A DNA stretch of 64,000 bases from Stenogyne calaminthoides (GCA_037126765.1 JBBCBC010000025.1:10819639-10883638), one strand, 5' to 3'. Positions 46,924 through 58,651 are shown, counted from the first letter of the stretch. Notes: generated from the letters alone by a model not told the origin. Program-made: numbers and translations.

Positions 46924-48125
46924 TATAATGCGGACTATAAAACGTTAACTAATTTAAATAAATAATTAACCAAGTGGGATTTAATAATTCCTTCAAAACG
47001 AATTTCAAAATCCAATTTTAAATTTGATTTTAAAATTATTAAATTTCAATAATTAATCCAATTAATTAATAAATAAAAGTCCAACTTTTATTACTAATTC
47101 TTAAAATTAATCTTATTAAATTTTAAAATTAGATTTTTATGTATTTGTTTGTCAAGGGCCCAAGTCAATTTCTAAAATTTATACGTAGGGGCCTGTTTTG
47201 AAATCAAATTTGCAAAACAGTCCCTCCCTCATCACAGCCCTAAAACTGCCTTCCAATCGGGACAACCGAAACCAACAATTCATCAACCGTTCATCAGTTT
47301 TAATCCAATTAATCATAAAACAGTCAATGAAAATTTCAGATCACCAGGTTAATCGAAATTAGTCCAACCAAATCAGATAAACCATAGTATCAAAAAAACA
47401 AAACCAATCTGTACAGATGTGAATAAAAGTACAGACTAGCATCGAATCAGGCGTGTGCACCCGAGTCGCCGCCGCCGCTAGGCACTCGTGGGCGACTCGA
47501 TGCTGCAACCAGCACGATCGGGATCCAAGACCCCATTCAAAGTCAAACCAAAGAGGAAGGTAAGCAGATCGAGAGTGGTGCGGTGGCGCATCGCGAGACA
47601 GGGGAACGGCGGACGCAGAGACAAAACAATGCAGTGGCACTTCGCCGCGAATCGCACCGAACCAGGGGCTAAGTCAACGAATCGACATCGAAACAAAGAT
47701 GTCGCCGCCATGGACGATGAGACATGACCAGCGCCGATCACAATCGCATCGAATCGAGCGAAGCCGTTGCGGGTCTAACCCGCTGGGTCGCGCTCCATCG
47801 CGGTATCCTGAGGGCGACGTGAGTCACGGAGTAGCACCGCCGACTCAAGTGAAGCCCCGGTACCAAGCTTTGGGTACGAAAATGATGAAGGACGAGGCAG
47901 ACGGTGGCTGCGGGTTTTCTCAGAAAAACCTAACCGGGCGAAGAGGACGAAGCAGGCAAAACCAAAAGGGAGAAATTTGGGGATTTCTTATCTAATAAGC
48001 ATATTACCCATAACATAACAATTTCAATTGGTGCGGTGTTGGTCAAACCGATCAGCCGCACCATTAGTTTTATAAAAAAAAAAAATTACAAAACCAATTC
48101 AATTAGCAATTAATCATGAGTCTGC

Positions 48126-48137
48126 GCTCTGATACCA
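48126..48137 (-). promoter_or_regulatory. Primer-binding site of Copia-2
   Basis: On the minus strand this is TGGTATCAGAGC, complementary to initiator tRNA-Met, one base from the LTR. It proves the minus orientation of Copia-2. Confidence 0.9.
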
Positions 48138-48138
48138 C

Positions 48139-49730
48139 TGTTGGAAATTATAGGCACGTAAACACGTAATACATGCGCAACGGAAATTAAAGTTCACCAA
48201 CAACGAACAGTTAATTGCATAATTAAATACGAGTAAACGTAAATGAAATTCTTACAAGAATTGCACACGGATTCTCAACCATGGTATTCACGTAATAAAT
48301 TCGTTTACTAATCGCAAGACATCTCGCCAAATTGAATCCCTGAGATGAATTTGCTAGGAAAATTCTAACTTAGAGATTTTATGGAGAAAATATGAACTCT
48401 CGTTTTATGGATTCTCAAAAGCTCATATATATATAGAGAGGTCTAAATTAAATCTCAAGCTAACTTGATTGAGAAATAAAATCCTAATCTTTATTTAAAT
48501 AAATCTCTTAGATTTATTTCCTACATATAAAATCTCAACGGATTTAAATTCCATATATGACAAATCTCTACGATTTATTTCCATATATATTAAATCCTAA
48601 AATAATATTCCAAATATTATTATTGAGAATTCTTATTTAATTAAATCCAATTTAATTAAACATTAATAATAATTAATTCCAAATTAATCTATTATTAATT
48701 ACTTCTCCATAAATTAAATATTAAATCTAATTTAACATTTAATCAACCAACTATAATTAGTAAACAATCACTACTTGTTGTGTGACCCATAGACCTTCAT
48801 ATATCGAAGCGATTAGTCAAACTAACGGTCTTAATTAAACCCTAGACAATAAATCAGACATTCTCAATATATGAGGTACGTTGCGACGAAATGTGCAACT
48901 ACATGTAACTGAAACATGGGCTATTACGATTTCCTCCTTTCATTCGCTAATACTCGATTAAGTCTTGAACATGATGAAGTGTCTATTCAAATAACTTAAT
49001 CAATTTATCTCTAATCACTAATTGATCACTTATGTCACACTTGGCCACAAAATCCAAGTTGACGTGAATTGGCCAATGACTTTGATCCAATTATAATGAG
49101 AAGATGAGTATTCTCTCTAAATCCACTTTGAGGAATGAATCATTTTCTTGGCACATGCACTTCGTGATGAACCCAATCCAAGCAGTATCTATCCATGGAA
49201 GGGTGCAAGCGTTGGTCATGGTCAAAGTTCATCACTCCACACATGTCATGCGTATTGACCTCAAGTCAAAGGAGTATCGCATCGCTCCCACTAACCGAGC
49301 ATCTGTAGACACATATAGTGGAACTACATCAAACGGTTTCTCGGATGGGTATACCAATACCCTCTAAGGTATTTGTGCATCCATCATATGATACCTAGTA
49401 TCTCGTAGTAAGTGAGATCTTACTACACTCTCTAAGAGTATGATGCATATCGCACACCAATCTCAATTGCAACATCAATATCTCATTCTTGATGATCCTT
49501 AATTGGGACCATTTGAGAATCATGCTTAAGTCATCTGAGTTCTCACAACCTCAATGATAGCAATGACTCATGGGAACACATATAAGAACAAATGCAAACA
49601 ATTAAACACAATATTCTAATAAGTGCAACGCCATATATTTAATATTAAATAATAATATTAAACCAACATTGAATATTATCTGAAAATTATGTCCTTACAA
49701 TAGATTGTCTCTAGGACACTAACACTAACA
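48139..49730 (-). repeat. 5' LTR of Copia-2 (1592 bp)
   Basis: On the plus strand it starts TGTTGGAAATTATAGG next to the primer-binding site and ends GGACACTAACACTAACA. A TATA-like run (TATATATATATG on the minus strand) lies at 48424-48437. The right edge abuts the 61-bp tandem array, so the element entered that array. The 3' LTR is outside the window. Confidence 0.88.
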
Positions 49731-50560
49731 AGTGAAACTTAAGTACGACTAATCAACTAATACCTTTCATACTTCACAAGTGATACTCATTAGTGAAACT
49801 TAAGTGATACCAATCAACTAATACCTTTCATACTTCATAAGTGATACTCATTAGTGAAACTTAATACCACTAATCAACTAATACCTTTCATAGTTCACAA
49901 GTGATACTCATTAGTGAAACTTAAGTACCACTAATCAACTAATACCTTTCATACTTCACAAGTGATACTCATTAGTGAAACTTAAGTGATAACAATCAAC
50001 TAATACCTTTCATACTTCACAAGTGATACACGTTAGTGAAACTTAAGTGATACCAATCAACTAATACCTTTCATACTTCATAAGTGATACTCATTAGTGA
50101 AACTTAAGTGATACCAATCACCTAATACCTTTCATACTTCATAAGTAATACTCATTAGTGAAACGTAAGTACGACTAATCAACTAATACCTTTCATACTT
50201 CACAAGTGATAGTCATTAGTGAAACTTAAGTGATACCAATCAACTAATACCTTTCATACGTCATAAGTGATACTCATTAGTGAAACTTAAGTACCACTAA
50301 TCAACTAACACCTTTCATACTTCACAAGTGATACTCATTAGTGAAACTTAAGTGATACCAATCAATTAATACCTTTCATACTTCATAAGTGATACTCATT
50401 AGTGAAACTTAAGTACCACTAATCAACTAATACCTTTCATACTTCACAAGTGATACTCATTAGTGAAACTTAAGTGATACCAATAAACTAATACCTTTCA
50501 TACTTCACAAGTGATACTCATTAGTGAAACTTAAGTACCACTAATCAACTAATACACATA
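49731..50560 (+). repeat. Tandem array of a 60-61-bp unit, about 13-14 copies
   Basis: The unit begins AGTGAAACTTAAGTACCAC and contains TACCTTTCATACTTCACAAG. Copies start at 49731, 49792, 49853, 49913, 49974 and so on. Two variants differ after AACTTAAGT (GATACCAATC or ACCACTAATC), and they partly alternate. Some units carry CATAAGTG instead of CACAAGTG. Confidence 0.95.
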
Positions 50561-50765
50561 TTATCACGTATGTGTTACACAAGTGATACATATATTACCA
50601 AGTGATACCTTTCATACTTCACAAATAATACATATATTATCACGTATGTATTATGTGAAAAAAATACACATATTATCACGTATGTGTTACTCTAACCATA
50701 TTAATTAACATTTCGACAATCATTTTGAAAACAGTACACATATTACCACCTATGTGTTACAATAA
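50550..50765 (+). repeat. Dispersed palindromic words next to the tandem array
   Basis: ACACATATTATCACGTATGTGT and close variants occur about four times (near 50552, 50625, 50665 and 50736). Each has ACACATA/TATGTGT arms around a short centre. Fragments of the 61-bp unit are mixed in, so this is the decayed edge of the array. Confidence 0.75.
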
Positions 50766-52490
50766 CAGAACTCTTGTGTTACTATTGACCTATTCCTAAC
50801 ATTTCCACAATTGATTTTATATAAAACACAAATTATCACAACTAACATTTCCACATTTGCATGTTTCCACTTAGACACTCATCACTTATCCACTAATCAA
50901 GTTTGATTTTAATATCACTAATTTTTAATTAAAATTTAATAATTTGTTACATAAAAATTTGATTGATCGATTTTAATTAAAAATCAACTTATGATTCATT
51001 CTTCCCACAAACCTCCAGTCGTTCCACGTTAACATGTATGTTGGCAAGTTCACTCCAATTGTCTCCAACTATTCTCCCATTTCAACAATTTCAGCAAAAT
51101 ACATGTGTCACTCAATTAAACACTCTAATTTAATCCAATGGTTGGTTGTGGTCTCCCATTTCCCCATTCCGATTTGACAAGTCGCCGGCCTATGAGTCTA
51201 GAGTAAGTAAATGCCGATTTAACAAAGTCCTTGACCTCATCTACACGGTAACTTCCTCCTCACAACAACATTGGGTTTGAAAAATTCTTCCCAACTCATT
51301 TGCCTTCATTGCACTTCTTTTGCTATCGACGAAGTCCAAAACCAAATAAATTAAAGTAATAAATTAAGGGACAAAATTAAATATTCATTACATTATTTAT
51401 TATCAGAAAATAAAAATTATGGTTGTTGTGCAAAACATAATTTTAAAAAAACATTTAAAAAAACTCCTAACATGTATAGCAATACAAAAGACATTAAAAA
51501 AAATTCATGAACTTACCAAGTAATTCCTTTGTGAAAAACCCTAATGACGCCTATATGTAAACATATATTGAAACTTCATATGAACACATAAAAACAAACT
51601 ACAATGGTATATTTATAGGGGTCGAAAAACTTAAGGTTGTTGTGCCATAAATGTATGATGGCCAACCAATTCATTCAATGTTTTTTTGCATGGAATTTTT
51701 TATTTGTTAAACAGTCAGGGTCAAATTAAATAATATATTATTGCATTCAATTGTTCATCATTGGTATAACATGTAATTATTAAGATTGCCCACCGAATAA
51801 TACTATCTGTACAGTAAATAAAACAATTGTGGACATGTAAACATAATACATCAACCAATAGGATAACATGCATTTCGATTGAAATTCATTTAATACTAAT
51901 TAAATATTTTTGTTACACCAGTATTTTTTTTTATGAACATTAACCAAGTAAGCAAGTTAGTTGGTCAAGAATCATTACCCCGAAAATCTAACTTATCATA
52001 CATGAGGAAGGAAGATAATGTGGGGAGTTGTGTTAGTGCTGATGATGATAGCATTTCACTCAATTCATTTTGTACATGTATGGATGTTAATGTTATGTAT
52101 GATACACTTAAATTGTGGTACTCATTATTATTTATATGTTTCAAATTTGTAGTAATACAATTATAAATCAAATACATATATATGTAAATTATACAGTATA
52201 CACCTATTAATTTATTATATGCACCATTTTAACTATGTTACACTTATTATATGTAAATTATATACCCCATTAAAAATCATTTCATCAGTAATAAGTTGTA
52301 CACATACATGATACCTCTTACATACATACATTGGTATATACCTATATTGTTTTGGAGGGAAAATGCTCCATCATTCCCGCCTAAATCAGATGATTATTAA
52401 ATTAATTTTAATAGTGTATCGTCCCATGCATGATGATCACTTCCATCTATATATTTGTTGTTCATTGTTCATATATTTCTACCCCAAAAA
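50766..52490. other. AT-rich intergenic stretch
   Basis: No supported gene. An open frame at 51933-52166 (77 codons) shows no recognisable domain and has an AT-driven composition. The last 150 bases before 52491 may hold the promoter of the small gene that follows (CTATATATTTGTTG near 52447). Confidence 0.5.
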
Positions 52491-52868
52491 ATGGCTCGTA
52501 CCCCAACTAAATCTGTGAGTCCGGCTAAGGAGTGGGTTTCACCTCCATCTCCAAAAGCCCTAGAGGCACTGTATGTGAAGGTGAAGCAAGAATTAGTTTA
52601 TTTGAAGGAGGAAATTCTTGAGTTCCACAAACGATTAATCTTGGCTTCTTCAAAAAGGCAGCTTCGTGATTTGGTTCTCGATGACGTTCCTCTTTTACAG
52701 ATGTATGACATGAATCTCGAAGCTGATGAGATATTATACGCAGAGGCCGTCCCCATTGACATCTCTTCCGATGAGGAAGATGAACCCAGCGTCAATGGTG
52801 GTAACCCGTCCCAGCCCATCGAAATCTCGTCGGATGACTCTGATTTCGATTTCTCTAATGTTATCTAA
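52491..52868 (+). CDS. Small acidic protein (125 aa) with two SIM-like motifs, unknown
   Basis: This is an uninterrupted frame from ATG 52491 (MARTPTKSVSPAKEWVSPPS) to TAA 52866-52868. The N-terminus is Ser/Pro/Lys-rich. The middle (VKVKQELVYLKEEILEFHKR) looks like a short amphipathic helix or coiled coil. The C-terminal third holds PIDISSDEEDE and PIEISSDDSDFD. A short hydrophobic core next to serines and acids is the pattern of SUMO-interacting motifs. A coding bias is suggested by the clean frame and by GC above the surroundings. I do not recognise a named family. An upstream in-frame TTG would extend the frame but is not needed. It may be an intact host gene or a recent remnant. Confidence 0.5.
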   Translation: MARTPTKSVSPAKEWVSPPSPKALEALYVKVKQELVYLKEEILEFHKRLILASSKRQLRDLVLDDVPLLQMYDMNLEADEILYAEAVPIDISSDEEDEPSVNGGNPSQPIEISSDDSDFDFSNVI

Positions 52869-53012
52869 TACGTTACGTCTAGATCCAGTATTTTAGTATT
52901 TTATATGTTTATTCACTAGAAGTATGTCTATGTATTTTGTAATTGCAAGGAGAAATGTGAATGTGCAAGGAGATAGTGGACTCCGGAAAACCCTAGTCAA
53001 CGTTATTTATAA

Positions 53013-53018
<6 letters not shown>

Positions 53019-53070
<52 letters not shown>

Positions 53071-53071
53071 T
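53019..53071 (+). repeat. Compound microsatellite (AT)n(GT)n
   Basis: About 14 AT dinucleotides are followed by about 13 GT dinucleotides. Confidence 0.95.
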
Positions 53072-53694
53072 GGTTTATGTTCATCTAAATTTAAACTTAT
53101 ATTTGTTGTTATAATTGTTGCATTAACCGAACAAATCAAATACTTCAATAAGAATTCACCCTGCACATATATGCAACAATTGGTCTAAATAAAGTGTATA
53201 AGCGTATTTCAACCATTATTCCCACCGTCTCAACTCCTGAGAAAAAACCATATTTTACCTTCAAAACAAAATTCAGTCCCAATCCCAAATTATATCGGTC
53301 TCAATTATATCTAAGTTGAAAACTATGACCTTAATTTAATACTTGTCAACTCAGAAATAGGCAATAATTTATACTCAACTAAAAATGACGAATTAGGATG
53401 AAGTGGAATAGTGGATTCATACTCAATAATTTATAATGCATTCTGCGTTCAACAAAATATATTAATTAATAAACTATAAATAAAAAAAAAGAAATAAATT
53501 AGGTTACTTCCCCTAATCTAATTCAATAAATACGGGTCTTCATCTTCACCTTTTATAGTACAAAAAGGAGAACAATCAATAGGGTCAAATTACTTTCTCT
53601 CTTCGACAAGAAAAATTCCCATCTCAACATATTCGATATTCACAATTTCTTCAAACAAACCCTAATTTCACTCTTAGCCGAAAAATACTGAGAG
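53072..53694. other. AT-rich spacer
   Basis: No gene or repeat is supported. The last 100 bases, with AACAAACCCTAATTTC, resemble a plant 5' leader before the ATG at 53695. Confidence 0.4.
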
Positions 53695-54301
53695 ATGGAT
53701 GATATTTCGGGTTTTAGCCGAAGTTCTATGAGAAGTTGGTCACCATATGAGGAGTCTGTCTTGGTTATGCTATTGATTCGATTCATTGAGGGGATCGTTG
53801 AAACTGACGAAACAGAGATTCGAAGGATGCGTTTGGTTTTTGCAACACTTTCATGAATCCTATCTGGGAGAATTGGGCACGTTTCATACTCACAACTTGT
53901 GAGGAAAATTTATTCAATGAGGGAAAGGTTTTGCTCATTTCCGTAGTTTATTGGTGGTCGACATGTTCACTATATTCAAGAAACTAATACTGTTCAAGTT
54001 GATGCACAATATTTTCGCAGAATGGTGAGTCTCTTAATTTAGTTAAATATTTACATACATTTTTATTCGCAAAATTTTATCATTAAACAATACAAAATAA
54101 CAAATTTTTAATTTACAGGAATCGGCACAAAACAGGTACTTCAGACATAATGGCGAACGTTACTTTAACGAGCTTGATGTATTTTTTCGTATGAGGCAGA
54201 TGGATAAATTAGATTACGTATGGATTGCACAAAGTTATCAAAATAACAACACAAGTTGGATGAGACAACCAAGAATAGGGCAAGCATTTGGGTGGGATTA
54301 G
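53695..54301 (+). pseudogene. Broken two-exon gene, unknown family
   Basis: The ATG at 53695 opens MDDISGFSRSSMRSWSPYEE. Further pieces in other frames read NPIWENWARFILTTCEENLF and GGRHVHYIQETNTVQVDAQY. A plausible intron has donor ATG|GTGAGT (GT at about 54027) and acceptor TTTACAG (about 54118). It is followed by an open exon starting ESAQNRYFRHNGERYFNELD and ending FGWD at TAG 54299-54301. At least two frameshifts lie in exon 1. The WSPYEE start is faintly Myb/SANT-like, but this is not enough to name a family. It could be a decayed host gene or a transposon-borne accessory gene. Confidence 0.4.
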
Positions 54302-54848
54302 TGTGGACTATCGAGGCAAGGGCTTGGTGTGATCCAGTAACATAAATATTTTGGCAATGAATGTGAATGTAATGAACTTATGTTGAACTGTTTGTATCAT
54401 CTCATTTTGAGTATATAATATATAAATGTAGTTTGTATCTTAATTTCTTGTCATATTAAACTTATAACAATTTGTCTTAGTATTATTTATACTATTATAT
54501 ATGTATTTTAAATTATCAAATTGTACCAAATAGTACATATACATATAGTTTTAAATTTTGATCCGGAATTCTTAAGTACCACATGTTAATGTATATATTT
54601 ATTATATTTAATTAATTGCCACATCACAAATGGGCATTTATTCAAAAATTTCTAACCATAAATATATTGGATATGATATGGGTCATGGGCCCACAACATA
54701 TTTAACCATATACACATTTAGGCCCATTCATCTCTAAACATAATTCCTCCAAAAATTTCCTTTATTACCTTCTTTCCCCCTTCTACAAATCTTCTTTTGG
54801 AAGCTTCCGTCACATTCATCAATCTTCACTCTTTTTAGCAAAAGTCTA
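54302..54848. other. AT-rich spacer and probable B3-gene promoter region
   Basis: No frame is supported. A C- and T-rich leader-like stretch (CCTTCTTTCCCCCTTCTAC) lies about 80 bases before the B3 start. Confidence 0.35.
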
Positions 54849-56519
54849 TGGCATCCTCTTCAATGAAGTTCGACGAAGTTCCACATTTCATAAAGATTTG
54901 TTTACCGGAATACAGATCTCAACCATCGACGCTTGAAACTGTAGTAAGTCGTACCGTTCATTTCTACAGTTTCATTTAATTTTTTATCATTAGGTTATTT
55001 TAAAATCTTAATCTCGCATATAAATTTCTAAATGTTAGAGGGTACCGCGTGCATTTGTTTGAGAGGAGTTCTCTAATGGATTCCCCAAACTTGTATACGT
55101 AGAGAGAGGCCCTCAACAATTTCAAATTCGAATTGAAACTGAATCGGATCGGTGTGGTGGTTCGAGAATAAACCCACAAGTTGTGGCTAAAAGCGGAATA
55201 AGAATAGGTTATTTTATGGTGTTTAAACTGATGGATGTCAACCGATTCAATCTGGTAATATTCGACCTTTCTTGCACTCTATCAAGAGGGTTAAAGAGGA
55301 AGGAAATATATAATGATGTTGATTATTTACCTCCTTCCTCAAACCCTAATTCAGGTAACATAATCAATTATTACTATAAATGGGTGTACACTTTAGGACA
55401 TTAAAAATTTCACTTTTACATTAACAAACTCATGTAGGACCAAGTTCACCCCAACAGGATAATGACAAGTTTGAGGGCGTAGAACAAATCACACCTGCTC
55501 AATTTGTCGCATGGCCCGGACCAACACAAATCTCTCCATTCTGCACAATCAACATTATCAGGACTTGTATCGTTAGAAATTATCTTGTAAATTTTTTTTC
55601 TCTATCATGTTTATTTTTAAGTTGAATACCCTTTTTACAACTATTACAACACATATTTTGTTGTTGCTATATGTCGTAACTGGTAATATTAACTGACTAC
55701 ATCCTGTTAATAGCTTAGTAGTGTAGAAACACTATGATTTGCATAAACATTCAAATCACTTAACAGAGTATACACTGTTTTATGTGGTGTTTTGAAACAC
55801 TGTTTGTATTCAAGAAGCACACTATTAGTTGCATAAACATGAAATAACGACTTTTTACTGCAACAATAACTTAGTTTAGGGGTGTCTCCAATCTCATTAT
55901 AATCCTGTACAAGTATTTATACCATTCTGGGAAACTTATATAAAGTCTTCCACTACTTGTTGCACACCAGCACATAAATGATTAGTACATGCATCAACCA
56001 GTTCCCATTTATTACAACTACTATTCACATGAATGGTTATTTTCGGTTTGAGTATGGGTTAGGAATATGAATGCGTTCTTTCTACTTTGTGTGATTGTTC
56101 TAAATCTGCTTCTGTGATTGTTCTAAATCTGAGGGGTGATTGTTCTAAATTTACTTCTGGGATTGTTCTAAATCTGCTTCTGTGATTGTTATCAATCTAC
56201 TTCTGTGATTGTTCTCATTCTACTTATGCAATTGTTCTAATTTTACTTCTGAAATTTTTCTAATTCTACTTAATTGTAAAATTTTAGCGGTTTTGTGATT
56301 GTTCTAACTCTATTACTACTAAATGCACAACCAATTTATAAGAGTTTCTGGGACTCCATTACTGCATTTACAAACAAACGAATGAAACCCGACAAAGCAG
56401 TGCTTATCATGAATGGAAGATCTTGGAATGTAATATTCAAAGATGATGGTCTGAGATTGGTCTTGATCAGAGTGAGAGAGTTTATGGAGGAAAATTACCT
56501 CAAACCTGGAAAAATATAA
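54849..56519 (+). pseudogene. REM-type B3-domain transcription factor remnant
   Basis: Exon 1 starts MASSSMKFDEVPHFIKICLP and ends at a GTAAGT donor near 54944. The acceptor is near 55038. Exon 2 continues the B3 fold with a VPRAFV-like stretch, FSNGFPKLVYVERGPQQFQI and GIRIGYFMVFKLMDVNRFNL, the typical F-x-x-G/W-x-x-F DNA-binding layout. It has an in-frame TGA near 55061. A second, partial B3 domain is seen at about 56340-56519 (MNGRSWNVIFKDDG; VREFMEENYLKPGK). Two B3 domains in tandem fit the REM class of plant B3 proteins, which bind DNA in the nucleus. Between them is a decayed linker with minisatellite. It is probably non-functional, unless the TGA is a sequence error. Confidence 0.65.
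56088..56300 (+). repeat. Minisatellite, unit about 27 bp
   Basis: TGTGATTGTTCTAAATCTGCTTC-like units repeat about eight times with increasing divergence to the right. The array lies in the linker of the B3 pseudogene. Confidence 0.85.
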
Positions 56520-57336
56520 AGTCAAAAAGCTTGGTTAAAGCTAAAGAACTTACTTTTAATGTTAGTTTGGTATAACTGGAGTACGTGGCCTACGTTTGTT
56601 TGTTGTTTTTCAGTATGAACACTTTTTTTTTTTTTTGCTTTTAAATGAACTATGATTTGTTTGCTTCCTAATGAACTGTTATCCACGTATGTTTATTTTA
56701 TCAGTTAAATTAGTTTTTTGCTTTAAAAAATATGCAGATGTTGCTACCATACTTGCATCAATCATCATGCTGATCAAAACAACAATTTTTACCACTTACC
56801 CTGCTCATCATACATTTTGGGTCATACATTTTTGGCCTTATAATACAACTCTGCCTTTATGGGCTCATTAAGTTTCACTGAATAATGGGCTTACAATACA
56901 ATTTATTCATTCTAGGCCCAAGCAAAACAATATAGATTTTGGGCTTTCATTCTTTTTATTTTTTTAATATAATTTAATTCCCGTTTTTAATTATATGATA
57001 TTATAATCTCTTAAAAATCATTTAACTGGAAATAACATAATTTTGTACTTTACACCATTTTTCTTATACACACAAAACCATTATTTTACATGGATCTTAA
57101 TCGAATGAACAACTTCAAATTACCAACAAATTAATTAATCAACTCAAACATGAAGAACATAATCAATGATTAATTCAACACAACTATTAGTTTTTAAAAT
57201 TGATACACATACTACCAACATCACCAAAACAAAATACGTAAACATCATCTAAAACCTAAAATTTCGAATTCATCTCTCCCGACCATACCAAAAAAAACGA
57301 ACATTGTTCAATAACAACTATACAACCCAATCGAAA
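56520..57336. other. AT-rich spacer
   Basis: No supported gene. A short T run (about 56625) and generic AT-rich sequence were seen. The right end (57237-57336) continues on the far side of the mini-LTR element. Confidence 0.4.
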
Positions 57337-57792
57337 TGTTGGGTTATGGAGCCCCGAGTGAAATGGGGATGCAGGGAGGCGCCGAACCGGTCTTTCGAGG
57401 TCGAGCAGGTGTGCTCTTTTCGAGCGCCTCCCTTTGGCGGTGAGAAGGCGCTCGAGCAAGGTTGCTGATCGAGCAAAACCGCTTGACCAAGGGCTGAGGT
57501 CGAGCGGTTCCGAGGCCTGTACACGGCTTAGGGTTTTTGGCCCAGTTTCAATGCTCTTTTAGGGTTTCGGCCAGGATGGGCCAAATCTAGGTTTTTTGTA
57601 TAAATAACCCCCTGACTCCCCCATTGTATCTTGCACTATCTTGTATGGTCATACAAGAAGACTAATAGATCTCTCCTGGCTTGGTAGTGCCCCCAGATGT
57701 AGTCAGTCTGACGAACTGGGTAACCAAATTTTTTGTTCCTTAATTCGTGTTTCCATCATTTTCTCCATAATTGCTTGCTTAAAATCCTAACA
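57337..57792 (+). repeat. 5' LTR of the compact element
   Basis: TGTTGGGTTATGGAGCC to AAAATCCTAACA, with TATA-like TTGTATAAATAACCCC at 57596-57611. Confidence 0.9.
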
Positions 57793-57794
57793 AC

Positions 57795-57806
57795 TGGTAT
57801 CAGAGC
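57795..57806 (+). promoter_or_regulatory. Primer-binding site of the compact element
   Basis: TGGTATCAGAGC lies two bases after the LTR. Confidence 0.9.
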
Positions 57807-58593
57807 ATCAGGCTCAAGGATCTGGTGGGGAGCAATTATGATGGCTAAAGGGTGATCACTGTTGAGAAGTTTGATGGAACGAATTTGGATTTGGCTTCGT
57901 TCGGAGATGAGGGCACAACCATCGAACGTCCGAGAACGCACAAGGCGCTCGAGCAAAACCGGTTGGTCGAAAGGTAAACCGCCAACCAAAGCCCCAAGTT
58001 GAGCGGGTTCGATGAGGGTCAAGTTCATGAGTATGGGACAATGCTTGGAGTAGGTGGTTGGTTCTTGCAAGATCAAGAAGGACGCTGACACGCGCACGAG
58101 ATCGTCGTGAATTGGTGGACGAAAGAGCATTGAATCTGGGTGCGGGATGGGACTTGCTCGGTTATGCTTTTTTAGTCCGATCGATCTTGATCCGAAGGAC
58201 ATTGTGGAATGGTGCTCGATTCTTGTGTGAATCCGAGAGGATCATTGAGGGTTGTATCCAGGATCGTGGTCGGAAATCAATTAGGATCTAAGATGGGCGC
58301 TGTGGGATGTTGCTCGATCATGTGGGATCGAGGTGGGCGTTGAGGAGCGTTGCTTGGATCAAATTGATATGTGTGGGCGTGAGGGTCCAAGGTTGCGGTC
58401 TTGTGGGCCGTAGTGATGCAAGTTCGAGAAGGATGTTGTGGGACGTTGCTTGGATCAAGTGTGGTTCGAAGTCGAACGTTGAGGGACATTGCTCGAAGTG
58501 CATGGTTAACTGCCGATGAGAGAATGGGAAGACGAAGTTACGTTTTTGGATTCTGGTCTCCGGTGGGAGATTGTTGGGATTGTTGGAGTCGAG

Positions 58594-58651
58594 TTGCGGA
58601 ATGAATCCAGGGAGGACAAGACTTGCGGAATGAGTCCAGGGAGGACAAGAC
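58594..58651 (+). repeat. 29-bp tandem duplication in the compact element
   Basis: A unit beginning TTGCGGAATGAATCCAGGGA occurs twice back to back, with one difference (AATCC/AGTCC). Confidence 0.9.

Larger units (their letters stand above)
46454..48138 (-). other. Copia-2 leader, LTR-proximal part (unusually long)
   Basis: This lies between the Copia-2 primer-binding site and the Sirevirus-A insertion point. With 8390-8640 it makes a leader of about 1.9 kb, long for a copia element. It holds a three-fold repeat of a GGGCGCC(G)CCTACCC-like word, an AT-rich stretch (46960-47220), and a GC-rich stretch (about 47450-47970) with overlapping Arg-rich and Ala/Ser-rich open frames on both strands. 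No frame matches a family I recognise. The GC-rich piece could be a captured host exon. Confidence 0.65.

Noticed and set aside
49104..49367. 87-codon frame inside the Copia-2 LTR
   Set aside because: It lies wholly inside an LTR, on the strand opposite to the element, with no domain.
49731..50560. Regular direct repeats that could suggest a CRISPR array
   Set aside because: Units are continuous with no unique spacers, and the setting is a plant genome; it is a satellite-type tandem array.
57856..58604. Several overlapping frames inside the compact LTR element
   Set aside because: They are present in all frames because of the GC-rich repeated interior; only the short gag-like start is meaningful.
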